From positions 547,902 through 611,901 of the forward strand of contig VZRZ01008696.1 in the NCBI GenBank assembly GCA_013398175.1: DNA of 64,000 nucleotides. The letters run 5' to 3'. The position numbers and the translations under genes are program-made. The notes beneath the pieces were generated by a model. That model searched no databases. It had not been told where the DNA came from and saw nothing but the letters and a program-made list of their open reading frames with translations. This document shows positions 12,500-22,600 of the stretch, piece by piece. Origin of the DNA: Climacteris rufus (lineage: Eukaryota; Chordata; Aves; Passeriformes; Climacteridae). Position 1 is the stretch's first letter, and each line of letters starts with the position of its first letter.

Positions 12500-14680
12500 A
12501 TCCCTGCTCTCAGCACAAATGTGTAAAAGTTTGTTCAGGGGTTTATGAGGCGTGGAGCAAAGCAGCTGCTTTCACTGTGAGCTGAAGTGTTAACTGCTGA
12601 GGTATTGTGGGGTGGCTCCTGCCAGCCCACCGTGTCTCCCTGGACAGGCCAACACTCAGGCTTCTGTGTCAGGCTCAAACAGGTGTTAGGAAGGAAACTA
12701 TTTCATGGTGGAAGGTGGGACAGAGGTACACATTTCTCGACGCTTTAAAGGGCTGGAAAAACTTGCTTTCATTTCAGGCTTCAAACAGAACGTACATGCC
12801 TGGAAAGGGAAAGCTTTCCCTGCCAAGTCTCTGGTTCTCCACCTCTGCCTGGCGTTGCAGGCCTGTTTCCAAAACTCCAAGGGAAATTCATCCAACTCCA
12901 GATCTACAGCATCTCCTTCCAGGCTGTCAAGCTGTGAGAGTGATTCTGTGATGCACTAGTGAGCCCTGGAATGATCAAATTGAGATTTCTGACTCGTTTT
13001 GTATATAGGCCACAGAGCAGCTGTCAAGCAGTGAAGTGTCTCGGGTGTAGGAGCCAGGCCTTAAACAGCTGACAAAGCTGGGATTTGGAGCACAAGCTCT
13101 TAGTAGTGGGCTTTTAATAGTGCCTGAATGTATACACAGAAGGATATTTCTCATGTTTACTAGACTCTTAATCCTGTCACCTGGGGAAGGCAGGTGTTGC
13201 AAACTCTATTAAGAAAAGCCAGAAGGAGGATTTTCACCTCGTTTTGTCTGGACTTAAAGCTTATGCAGAGCTAATCCTTGGTCTCTGCTGAGGTTGGCCA
13301 CAAAACTGAAGGGATGGTGTGTTTTTGACAGCAAGGCCAGGCACTGTTGTGAGATGTGAGAGGCACCTCACCAAGGCTACCAAACATGTCAGTCAGTAGG
13401 ACATTACAAATGGAGGAATCACGTTGGCTAAAGCAGGTTTCCAGCTGTGCAAACAAACTCCTAGAAGCTTGTGCTACAAATCCCAAACCAGTTGGAGAAA
13501 TACAGCAAAGAGCTATTATCCCAGAAATTCATCACGCCCCTTTGCCCACCACATCATGTCCTGCTACTGCAGGACTGAGTGTCAACATGGGATGGTGCAA
13601 ACCAGCACCTCGGTGTCTGGGTACAAGGCATTTGGGAGTCTTGCTTTTCTCCCTCTGATTTAAAGAGCTTCTATATCACATAAGATACCATAACCTTAAA
13701 GCATAGCCAGCTGGTGACTGACATTTTTTGCTAGCTCCCAGAATATGACTGGACATAAATTTTCCATGCAGGACAAACTGGGTTACAAAAACTTGGGACT
13801 ATGGAAAATTAGAAAAAAGAGAGGCTGTGGAAGGAGAGGACTACAGAGGGAGAAAAGGTGAAGAAAAGCTGGAATTTCTGAGCATGCCAAGGGTAGGAGA
13901 TCAGTTGGAAAAGATGGTGCAAAAGGGACTTTTGAAACGGTGTGAGAAAAGGTGGAGTGTGAGAGAAAAATCCAAAAAAGTAAAGGGAAAAAGAAGAGGA
14001 GGAGCAGCACCAGAACTACCTCATAATGGGAGCATGTAACACCCTAAGACAGGTGCCTTAAACCTCAAACAAGCACCAATACTGTGAGCCTCTGAAAACT
14101 CTGCCCCTACTCAGTCGTAAACGAGACCGGTTCTGGACCAAGGCTGGAAAATACCACCTCAGGGCAATAAATCTCCCATTGATAGGGTCTGGCAAACACA
14201 GCCTCGAGAAAGGTTGAAGTCAGCTCTGAAGTCTATAATGACTCACTGAGGATTGAAGGAATTAGAAGGAAAGGTGACACTCAATATAACAGCAGCATTA
14301 ATAAGTAATCGTTGCCTGCAAACGTCTGGGCAGTTATAAAACATTGGCAAGACAAACCTTAATCTTACAAGTTTGGCTCAACTACATACGACAAAATGTT
14401 CTTTATCGAGTAACCCTGGGGAAAGTCCTCCCAAGGATCCATGCTGATAGAGGATCACAGGTATCTGTAACACCTCAGCACACACCTCCATAAAATCCTG
14501 TCACCCAGTGAAGTCAGGACCTTCCCAGGGTCTCCCTTGGAGTCTTTCCGGAGATGTTTTGTCAGTTCTCCCCCACTCGCACGTTTGGTCCCATAAGGGA
14601 AAATTATTTCTGGCCAACTCTTGCATTTTGCACTGTGTTTAAACAAACCAAGGTGCTGGGAAGTAACACACAGCATCAGT
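12500..14680. other. Unremarkable non-coding DNA with a purine-rich patch
   Basis: No gene or known repeat. About 13800-14015 is strongly purine-rich on the plus strand (runs of A/G such as GGGAAAAAGAAGAGGAGGAG). This explains the lysine- and glutamate-rich open frame there. Nothing else stands out. Confidence 0.45.
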
Positions 14681-14689
14681 GTAATCTGA

Positions 14690-15000
14690 GAAATGAGCTT
14701 TTTGGTCATTAGAAACGCAGCTAAAACAAATAATAAATACAGTGCAGTGACATTTATGGTGAAAGCCGCCAGAGCTATGGAGATTTCCCCGCCTGGTGCT
14801 GTAAAGGCCTACCAAGCACCAAAGGCATTTAAAGCTAAATTAAAATCCTCATTAGCTGCTCTTGAGTGTATTTGCATTGATGAGGTCCCTGGTGGATGTG
14901 GTTTTATGGGCACGGAGGTAAACCTGTGTGGCATAACTACAGAGAGAGCTTTCAGCTGCACTGATGTAACCTGTGTGTGATATGGCAGTGATTGAGATAT
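14690..15000. promoter_or_regulatory. Candidate conserved non-coding element
   Basis: The block mixes TAAT and TTTATGG cores (TTTATGGTGAAAG near 14752, CCTCATTAGCT near 14847) with a perfect POU octamer ATTTGCAT at 14870-14877. It has the even, repeat-free texture typical of vertebrate developmental enhancers. The 95-codon plus-strand frame over it has no recognisable protein motif. Without alignment this stays a pattern-based guess. Confidence 0.35.
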
Positions 15001-15630
15001 TCCATCATGAGCCAGCCTCGTACGAGTGCTCCACACCACAAAATCAAAATAAACAATAAAAGCCCCACACAATTGTCACTACACTATCTGATTGAGAGAG
15101 GAAGATGGAGGTTTAAATACAGGCGAGGATGTTTATCCTTATACCCGATACACGAAGACCTCAAAGTTTATGTTTACAGTGAAAAGACTACCCAGGACAT
15201 TTTGTCCAGCTCTACCATGGCAGGGATACAACCTGTTTGATAAAGAACAAGTGACCAAAGTCATCCCCTCAGAGTTTCTCATACCGTATGTCCTCAAGCA
15301 TCAGCTGTATTTTAAATCTAGCTTTGTTTAATGCCATCACATGATAGTGATAGGTAATACAAAATCCTTAAAAAGACAGACTTGGCACATCAAACACATC
15401 CAACCAGCTATGATTAAAAGGAAAAGGAAGTTCAAGAAGAGCTCCTGGAGCACCTTTCCAACCAAAGAACTGTATGTGTGAGTTGGGATGAAAGGAAAGA
15501 AACACTGTGAGACATATTGCAGGAACTGTGGGAAAATAAGCCCTTTGGGGACTTCTAGATGTGCGGTTTGATATAAAACCCCAAGATAGCTGTGTAACTG
15601 GGGGTGTCTAATTTCATAGGAGAAAAGCAC
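15000..15630. other. Unremarkable non-coding DNA
   Basis: Mixed composition, no coding frame above about 112 codons and no recognised repeat. I see nothing functional. Confidence 0.45.
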
Positions 15631-15676
15631 TGTATCTTGCACATGTATCTCCCTGCACATGTATCTCTTGCACATG
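15630..15676. repeat. Short imperfect tandem repeat, 15-16 bp period
   Basis: TGCACATGTATCTC begins at 15638 and again at 15654, with a third partial copy (TGCACATG) at 15669-15676. The element is a minisatellite seed of about 2.5 copies, probably from replication slippage. Each unit contains the palindrome TGCACATGTA-like core. Confidence 0.8.
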
Positions 15677-15679
15677 AAA

Positions 15680-15960
15680 TAACCCTCTCAATATCCTGGC
15701 CAGGTACTGGAGATGGAACTCCCTGAGGGGGGAATATCCACTTGAGGTTGTGCTATCTTGTGCAGCAAAGAGACTGAGTCAAACTACAGCACGCACTGTG
15801 GTGCTCTGCAAGAAAAGCTGATGGTTAAATACAATTCAGAATAATTACATTCTAGTTATCCTTCTCCAGCTCCTTGGGATACACGACTCTCTGCCTTCTG
15901 GCTAAATAGCTTTTGTACATTTTGTAACTCCTGCCAGTTTTCATCCCAAAGCTGGCTGCC
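15680..15960. other. Unremarkable spacer
   Basis: No gene, repeat or motif cluster was seen between the short tandem repeat and the palindrome-bearing block that follows. Confidence 0.45.
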
Positions 15961-15984
15961 TCTCTGCACAGGGTGAGCACCTGT

Positions 15985-16130
15985 ATGTGTGCCTGTTTTA
16001 CATCCACGCTGCTTTATACTGCCCTAAATGGGCTCATGGTTTGCAAAATGGGCTCCATAAATCATTAATTAATGATAATACAAATATGAATAATGTAGGA
16101 GACAGAAGGGCAAGAGTCACCACTCCATCT
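15985..16130. promoter_or_regulatory. Candidate homeodomain element with 16-bp palindrome
   Basis: ATCATTAATTAATGAT at 16061-16076 is a perfect 16-bp palindrome made of two inverted TAAT cores, the form bound by paired or dimeric homeodomain proteins. Just upstream AAATGGGCTC occurs twice, at 16026-16035 and 16046-16055, giving a 20-bp period. TAATA-rich sequence follows. The combination suggests a regulatory element; the palindrome could also arise in AT-rich DNA by chance. Confidence 0.4.
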
Positions 16131-16559
16131 TCAACACCGTTGTGGATGCTTGCTTTGTACCCACAAAAGCCTTCCCTGCCAAGAGCACCATTACATCCAG
16201 AAATGCTGAAGAATCACAAAAGGTTGCAGTGTGTACCATGGGAAATGGAAGAACTGTATCAATAGTATGCTAATGCAGAGAACTTTAACCCTTTAGATCC
16301 TGCTGTCCAGTACAGTGAAACCAAGCAATTCACATTTCCCAATTCCTGTTCCCCCAACAGTGGTTCCTTTTGGTTCATGGAATTACGAGATACTGCTGCA
16401 TCCTGCTGTTAGAAACTGAACTGCAATTTGTGAGTTATTCACAAGTTCACAAAGGGAGTTTTCCAGTCTTATCTTTATTAACTGTGAATTTATCTCCCTT
16501 CCCAGATACAATGTTGAGAGAGAAGGTGAGCTGGAAGGGGTCATTCCTGCTGTACAAGG

Positions 16560-16870
16560 ATCAAATGCCATAAACGGCCCGGAGTGTGACTGTGTTCGCT
16601 TTGCCCTTTTAATTGCCCCCGTTAAAGCTCACATTAAACACGCAATCCCTGTGACCAAAGGTAACAGGGAGTTTGGCTATAAGCAAGCAGTCACTCGATA
16701 AGACAACAGCATTTCAAAACACCATAAATTAATTCCCTGGGCTAATTTCCCTAAGAGCAATGGAGATAATAAATCTCATTGTTGGCGTTAAGGGTGACTG
16801 GAGAATCTGCTCCATGTGCCTGCCAACAGGCTACCGCAGCAGTGCCACGGATCCGCAGCTCCCCGGCCTC
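16560..16870. promoter_or_regulatory. Candidate conserved non-coding element
   Basis: Repeat-free sequence with scattered CpG, several TTAATT/CTAATTT cores (AAATTAATTCC near 16725, GCTAATTTCC near 16741) and GGAGATAATAAATC near 16761. The texture is like that of developmental enhancers. No open frame shows a recognisable protein. The evidence is motif texture only. Confidence 0.3.
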
Positions 16871-17390
16871 TTGCAGGCAGGGAGAGAACAGCAGACGTGC
16901 AAAAACGTGCTGCTGCCTGTGCTGCTGGGGCAGGTCACTTGTGCCAGGGAGAGAGGATGGAACAGGAAAAGGAGTGTTCCACCAAATGAAATCAAGCTAG
17001 AACATTTCACATGGCAGGCAGCAAGAGAAGCCCAAAGAGCAGGGGCTGAAAATAATTTTTGAAGGCACAGGACATAAATTTAAATTACTGTGGATTAACG
17101 AGTCAGGAGGCACAGGTCAGAAGGGACATTTAGGGACACAGACTGTCCTTGATCAGTGTCTGGAACTCCCCTTGAAGTTTAACAGAAGGCCCTTTGCACA
17201 TCAGAGTTACAAGAGTCCACAATGACACTCTACAGGTTCATGTGACCACACTGACAAACACCACCTCCTTTCCCTAAGTGTAAAATATCTCCCAAGTCTC
17301 CTTTCTTCACTCCTATCTTTCCAATACAGGTCGACTCTCACAGAAGGACAAGAGGAAGCAACAGTGGATATCACAACTTGGCAATTTGTT
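16870..17390. other. Unremarkable spacer
   Basis: No gene was recognised. The sequence leads into the CR1 fragment that follows and carries no CpG cluster. Confidence 0.4.
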
Positions 17391-17612
17391 ATGGAATTCA
17401 TGGAATATCCTGAGCTGGAAAGGACCCACAAGAACCACTGAGTCCAACCCCTGGCACTGCACAGACAGCCCAACAATCTTCCCCTGTGCCTGAGAGCATT
17501 GTCCAAACACTCCTGGAGCTCTGGCAGCCTTGGGGCTGTGCCCATTGCCTGGAGAGCCTGTTCCAGTGCCCAGCCATTTCTTTCGGGTTGCACTGAATCA
17601 ATTTTTCCCCCA
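17391..17612 (-). mobile_element. CR1 LINE, 5'-truncated fragment
   Basis: The plus strand reads ATGGAATATCCTGAGCTGG, AGGACCCACAAG, then CTGAGAGCATTGTCCAAAC and CTGTTCCAGTGCCC. This is the reverse complement of the CR1 3' end, so the element is on the minus strand. The right-hand end decays around TTTCGGGTTGCACTGAATC, which corresponds to a degraded CTCTGGGTGAAG block. It is the same subfamily type as the short copy at 52001-52062. Minus-strand frames of 65-138 codons here derive from it. Confidence 0.85.
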
Positions 17613-17614
17613 CA

Positions 17615-18295
17615 GTGGTTCAATACAACTCAAAATGCTTTGCCCAATAAATACAATGGAGCAGTACACAAGTTCCCAGTGTGAAAAATCTACACCCACC
17701 AAGTTAAAGGCTAACTCTAATCTCCCTTCTAACAGCCTAAATTAAAAACAATGTAGTTATCAAAGGCCTTTATGTTGGCAGGATCAGATCAGCCTTACAC
17801 CAGGCCATGTTTTGGAGAAGAAAATCTCTCTCTTTACCCCAACACCACCTTGGCTGTACCAGCCTTTGCTCAGACCCCTCTCTCTGAACAGCAGACTGTA
17901 CAAGTTTCCCACTACTGGAGTTGTTCAGAAATCCACTGGAGTCCCTCAGAGCTAGAGGGCTGGCAGGAGGGGCAGTGGCACAAAACACAACTGAGAGGCA
18001 TCACTTAGACACTTTTCTTCCACAGTAGGGTCTCCAAAAGCCTGAAGACTGATATTCTACTTCCTAAACCTCCAGAAATCATACTAAAACAGTTGGGAAG
18101 TGACAACCCTCTATGGCCCAGGACATACACAAGCAGAGCTCTGCTGCTTCCAACCATATCAGCAATTACTTTTGATTTTAAAAGTCAGGGGTTTTTGACT
18201 TACATTAGTAACATCATCACTAAGGGATAAACAACCCTGTATTTCTGGCATGCATCTGGAGGCTCAGCTGTGTGTTAACTGAATAAATAAAGGAA
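17615..18295. other. Unremarkable non-coding DNA
   Basis: No coding frame above about 80 codons and no further repeat family recognised. Confidence 0.45.
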
Positions 18296-18299
18296 CTCA

Positions 18300-18620
18300 A
18301 AAGGCAAAACAATATATATTCCATTCATATATAATACATACACACATTTAGGGGTATGTATTTCCCTAATCATATTGCATAAATATATATTTATTAAACA
18401 TACTATGGTATGTGTATATCATAATGTACTGAAGAGTTTAGAAATAATTTAGAAAATTGGCCCGTTTCCTTACAATTTAGCTTGTATGCTACAACATAAT
18501 ATATTTTAAATACCATGGAAATTGCCCAATTTTCCAATATTTATATATTTGTGTTACATCATTACAAACATTTCACAAAAGAAACATATGGAAAATTTTG
18601 AATTCTTTCCAGATGAGTGA
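18300..18620. other. AT-rich block
   Basis: Long alternating AT stretches (ATATATAT and TATATTTAT forms) dominate, with no open frame. Two near-complementary pieces, GAAAATTGG and CCAATTTTC, lie about 80 bp apart near 18451 and 18530. It may be a decayed AT-rich transposon, a scaffold-attachment region or simple drift; nothing decides between these. Confidence 0.5.
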
Positions 18621-19140
18621 CGCCCAGACCCTCTGATATATGAATGACCTCCAGAGTCTCCTGCATTTTCCCTACTTTGAATGGTTTGCTTCTGGTTTGG
18701 AGTCTGTCATTGAAACTTTGTCAATTAGAATGAAATGTTGGGTCTCTAAAATGAAAAAGCCTTAGGAGTGACAAGTGAGTGGTTCAGTAGGGGCATTTTG
18801 GCAACCCATTCATTCAGGCCAGCCCAAAATACAGGAGTAATTACTCTCAGCCCAGGCATGGGACTCTATTCCTGTCTCCAATAGCAATTCCCAAATCATT
18901 GTGCCTGTTCAATGCCTGTTTGAAGAGAAAAGTACAGGAACCCCAAAACACTCAGTTCCTCAATTTCATGCAAAGAAGCAGCAAGGAAAAAAAAGGAGAT
19001 TACTATTGTCTCACTTGGAAAGACCAGAGCACAACTTGCACTCATCAGAGGATCTGTGCAGCAGAATTGTTCATCCAAGTGCTCAGGGAATGCCCTGTAC
19101 AGGCCCAGCAGAGCTGAGCACTGCTCTGGGGGCACAGGGA
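18620..19140. other. Unremarkable spacer
   Basis: No gene or repeat family was recognised. Confidence 0.4.
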
Positions 19141-19142
19141 CC

Positions 19143-19190
19143 CTGGGAGTGCTCACTGGGAATGCTCAGGGACACTGGGAATGCTCAGGG
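19143..19190. repeat. Short tandem repeat, about 13-19 bp unit
   Basis: CTGGGAGTGCTCA at 19143-19155 is followed by CTGGGAATGCTCAGGG at 19156-19171 and again at 19175-19190. The neighbourhood (19080-19210) is rich in GCTCAGGGA words, which suggests repeated slippage from one seed. It produces fortuitous open frames on the plus strand. Confidence 0.8.
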
Positions 19191-19199
19191 TGGGGCAGC

Positions 19200-19920
19200 A
19201 CCAGGGACAGATGTCACAGGAAAAACAGTTATCTGAACACAGATGTAAGGGCAGAACAACTGGGCAAACTGTATTGTGCTACAGGTAGAATGGAGTGCAA
19301 AGTTACCATCCAGAAGAGATGCACCTTCTCCTAGAGAGCTGCAAAAATAACACACAGGTCATAAAAGCTACACAACGTGTTGCACTGGGCCGTGGGAAAC
19401 CCCAAACTGAAGATTTTACTCCAAGCTTTAAAAGTTGCTTTCCAACAGAGACATGGATTCCTTTTTGAAGGAAAGAGACGCCTTCTAGAAAAATGTTCAT
19501 TTTCAATGAGATTCATTTCCTTTTGAGAGTGATTTTGAGAGATTTTTTTTTTCTACTGGTCTGGTACTTTCAATACCTTAATGGCAGGCACTGATTGCAG
19601 TCTGCAATATGCAGGTAACAATATTAACTCAAGAACATGGACATAAATGAAGGCAGGATTTTTTTCTTTATTTATACTCCCACCTCTTTGCCATCTACCC
19701 CTGACAATTCCCTCTAAAGAAAGAGAGCACTTATGCACAAAAGAGAGCGGAAAAGATGCTCATCCAAAGAGTTCTCTCTGTGGAAACACACACACACAAA
19801 CACTGACAGCTGCACTGACTCAGGTGGTCATGTGTGACCTCTGTTTGAAGGGCTTTTGAATCCTTTACCTTCCCTACAGACCTGAATCCAGGCTTACCCA
19901 AACCTGGGAGAAGTGTCACT
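19200..19920. other. Unremarkable spacer with a CA microsatellite
   Basis: Contains a short CA run at about 19786-19798. No gene, no known repeat. Confidence 0.45.
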
Positions 19921-19963
19921 CTTGTGACACACATGATTTGTGAACAAATCATGTTCTGACAAG
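19921..19963. repeat. Near-perfect palindrome, 11-bp arms and 2-base spacer
   Basis: ACATGATTTGT (19931-19941) and ACAAATCATGT (19944-19954) are exact reverse complements separated by GA. An outer pair, CTTGT (19921-19925) and ACAAG (19959-19963), could extend the stem with an internal mismatch loop. This could be a dimeric transcription factor site or a cruciform-prone element. It is too short for a pre-miRNA hairpin. Confidence 0.8.
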
Positions 19964-19964
19964 G

Positions 19965-20910
19965 TGTGGATCCTGTAGTGGATGTGACAGAAGGAGAGAG
20001 GTGTGAGAAAGGCCAGCATTTTAAAGATATTGAGGAACTCAGGTAGGAAAATGAGCCTGGAAAAGGAATTCTGTGTCATTTTGGAATTTCCACGAAGACC
20101 GAGACGCCAATGAGGCAGGAGGAGCCACACACTGGGCCCCAGCAGTGCCTCCTGAGCACGGGAAGGAAGGACGTATTTGGAGATGTAAACCAGTGTCAGA
20201 CAATGGACAGGCGAGTCCAGAACTGGAACCTCACCAAGGTCACACGGAGGGCACCGCTGCAATAGAATGTTAATTATATCCACGTGCAGGATGAACAACA
20301 CTGAGATGCCAATCTCCCTCACAGAGATAGGCAAGGTTTTCCTGATACAGATAGAACCAGGAATCCAGTTACAGAGGTTCAGTTCACAGGATTTGTATTT
20401 GTCTCCTTCCAGGTCTTTTGTTTAGAATTTCTAGTCATCTAAGTGGCAATTAAAATGAAACTGTTTCATAACAGGGGTGGAGTTCCAAAGAAGGTTCTGG
20501 GTTCCACAAGGCCACAGTGAGCTGCAAAGGACACCAATGGAAACAGAGGGTCAGCAGTGTGAGATTTGTTGAAGGTCACCAGTGGAAATAGACCTGGACA
20601 GCTTGTTCCCCACATTCATCCCAGATTAAAAACCTCAGTGGGACTGTAGCTGTGGAGAGGGCAAACCCGTGCACTAGTACTGGGTTGATGAGAGATCAGC
20701 CTCTAACAGGTTTGGGTGGCAGCAGGCAGAAGGTAGCACTCACAAGATGTAGAAATGACTTTATCTATCAAGTCCTCCAGAACTGATTCAAGAGAAACTA
20801 AATTTTCTATATGTGATAATGATGTCAAAACATGAATTATCACATCCTGGCTCTGCCAACTCAGACTGAACACACACACACAAACCAAGAGACAAGGAGA
20901 ACAAACCCTG
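19965..20910. other. Unremarkable spacer with a CA microsatellite
   Basis: A CA run occupies about 20871-20882, directly before the CR1 insertion. The 146-codon minus-strand frame at 19894-20334 has no recognisable motif. Nothing else is seen. Confidence 0.45.
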
Positions 20911-21074
20911 GCACAGAGAAGCTGTGGCTGCCCCATCCCTGGGAGTGTCCCAGGCCAAGCTGGACAGGGCTGGGAGCAACCTGGGACAGTGGAAGGTGTC
21001 CCTGGCCGTGGCAGGGGGTGGAACCAGATGAGCTTTAAGGTCCTTCCAACCAAACCATTCTGTGAGTCTGTGAG
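20911..21074 (+). mobile_element. CR1 LINE, 3' end, plus strand
   Basis: The order GAAGCTGTGGCTGCCCC, ATCCCTGGGAGTGTCC, GGACAGGGCTGGGAGCAACC, GGACAGTGGAAGGTGTCCC, GAGCTTTAAGGTCC, ending ATTCTGTGAGTCTGTGA, is the sense CR1 3' terminus including its duplicated octamer-type tail. About 165 bp remain. The frame is degraded and non-coding. It is well preserved next to the others here, so it is probably one of the younger insertions in the window. Confidence 0.9.
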
Positions 21075-22125
21075 AGTGGCTGGGCACTACTGAACAAGAC
21101 AAGAATACCTGAGCAGGATAACGAGGTTTCCAGCTCAACTTTGTACATGCTAACAGGTTCATATTAGCACATGGCTGATACACTTCTTATCATCAGCAAA
21201 ACAATTAGTAACCCTACCGACTATACATCTGTACTGATGTATGGAGACAAGACTGTGACCTGAAGTTTGAAGAATCTCAGTTCCTGAGTGTCTTCTGAAC
21301 CCTTTGAAGATTTTTTCTTTTCTAATGCCAGTGCAAATGATGAATGCTTCACACGTGACACTCTGAGCACCTGTGACAGTTGTTCAGATATAATATGTAC
21401 TATACTTTAAAAAATAGTGCTTTAAGCAGAGCATGGTTGGAAGAGGCTCAAGGATTTGGGGGGTGAGAAAAGAAGAAATCTGATTTTATGCTGTTAATTA
21501 GGCAACTGCAATAGGTATCAACAGTTCTGCCCAAATTAAAACACTGAACAGTTATCATCTTAGCACACCATTAATATAATTTTCAGCAGCAAACACTCTG
21601 CTGACCTAAACAGACCAAGAGACATGCATCTTAATTTAAAAAATATTCCTGTAACATTCACCACATTCACTGTCAGGAGTTTCACTCTTCAGTATACCAA
21701 AAATGTCAGACCTGGGAGACTACAAATCATGCTGGTAGCTCATGGGTTCTCACTGCAGGAGGCACCTGTATCTCTCTATTTTCATTAATTCTGCAGCCTT
21801 TGATATCTTCCTGCACCCACAACAAAATGACTGCACAGGGGCATCTGCACAAATAGAAATCTCACTTGTAAATGCTGTATTACCAGGTTCCTTTCAGACA
21901 TTAAATAATAATGGCATGGTCAGCCTCATCCTGCAACACTGAATAGTGATTACCTTTTTGTACTATTTAAGCCTCACAGGCATTGTAACTTTCCAATTCT
22001 TTCCAAAGGGTCAGATTTATTTCCTAAAGTGCCTCAGTATCGTGGGCCAGCTTCACCAACTGCTCAAGAAATTAGGCAAGTTTCGATGTTTTTGTTGTTT
22101 TCCCAGGGAGGTATTTTCACACGGG
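21075..22125. other. Unremarkable non-coding DNA
   Basis: Moderately AT-rich with no CpG cluster. Open frames are under about 70 codons, apart from frames running back into the CR1. Nothing was recognised. Confidence 0.45.
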
Positions 22126-22138
22126 GGTCACTGACCAA

Positions 22139-22195
22139 GTGGCCCCTCCACCCTCCGCTCCCCCCAGCCCCACCCACTCCACCCCAGTCCCTTTG
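22139..22195 (-). other. C-rich tract, G-quadruplex potential on the minus strand
   Basis: Seven runs of three or more C occur within 57 bp. Read on the minus strand, runs of G3-G6 are separated by short loops of one to about five bases. This meets the usual G-quadruplex pattern and borders the GATA-rich CpG cluster to its right, as often seen at regulatory islands. Confidence 0.6.
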
Positions 22196-22600
22196 GGCTG
22201 CTGGGAATCCGACTGTAAATGACACTACCAGCTGAGATGGAATGGGGCCTGGAGCAGCAGCCGCTTCCTGTGCAGCAGGAACCGAAGGTACAGGAATGTG
22301 GGAAGACTCCAGTGAGCCTCCTTAAGCAGCCAGAGCGGGCTGGGAAGCAGAGAAGAGATAAGGGATGCCCTTTCCTCCTCCACCCACTGCGGCAGATAAG
22401 CATCATGTGCCTCAGACATCTTGTCCACCGATCAGGGCTTTTCTCCTGCCTCTCAGTATCTCTGACTCTACCTTCCTTCCTCGAGGAACGCCAGCCCGCC
22501 CCGGGCTGATAACGGGCCCGGTGCCTGCCCAGGGCTGCCCGGGGCTGTAAAGGCTCTGCAGCCACCGGACACCTGTCTCTTGTGGGGAAGGGACACGGAT
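22196..22600. promoter_or_regulatory. CpG-enriched GATA cluster, candidate enhancer
   Basis: Three WGATAA sites lie in the same orientation: AGATAA at 22356-22361, AGATAA at 22394-22399 and TGATAA at 22507-22512. An E-box CACCTGTC follows near 22570, and an ETS-type GCAGGAA lies near 22277. CpGs are clustered (about 14) relative to the flanks. GATA, E-box and ETS combinations are known in haematopoietic and cardiac enhancers, but tissue cannot be inferred here. Open frames of 96-145 codons across it lack domains. Confidence 0.45.
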
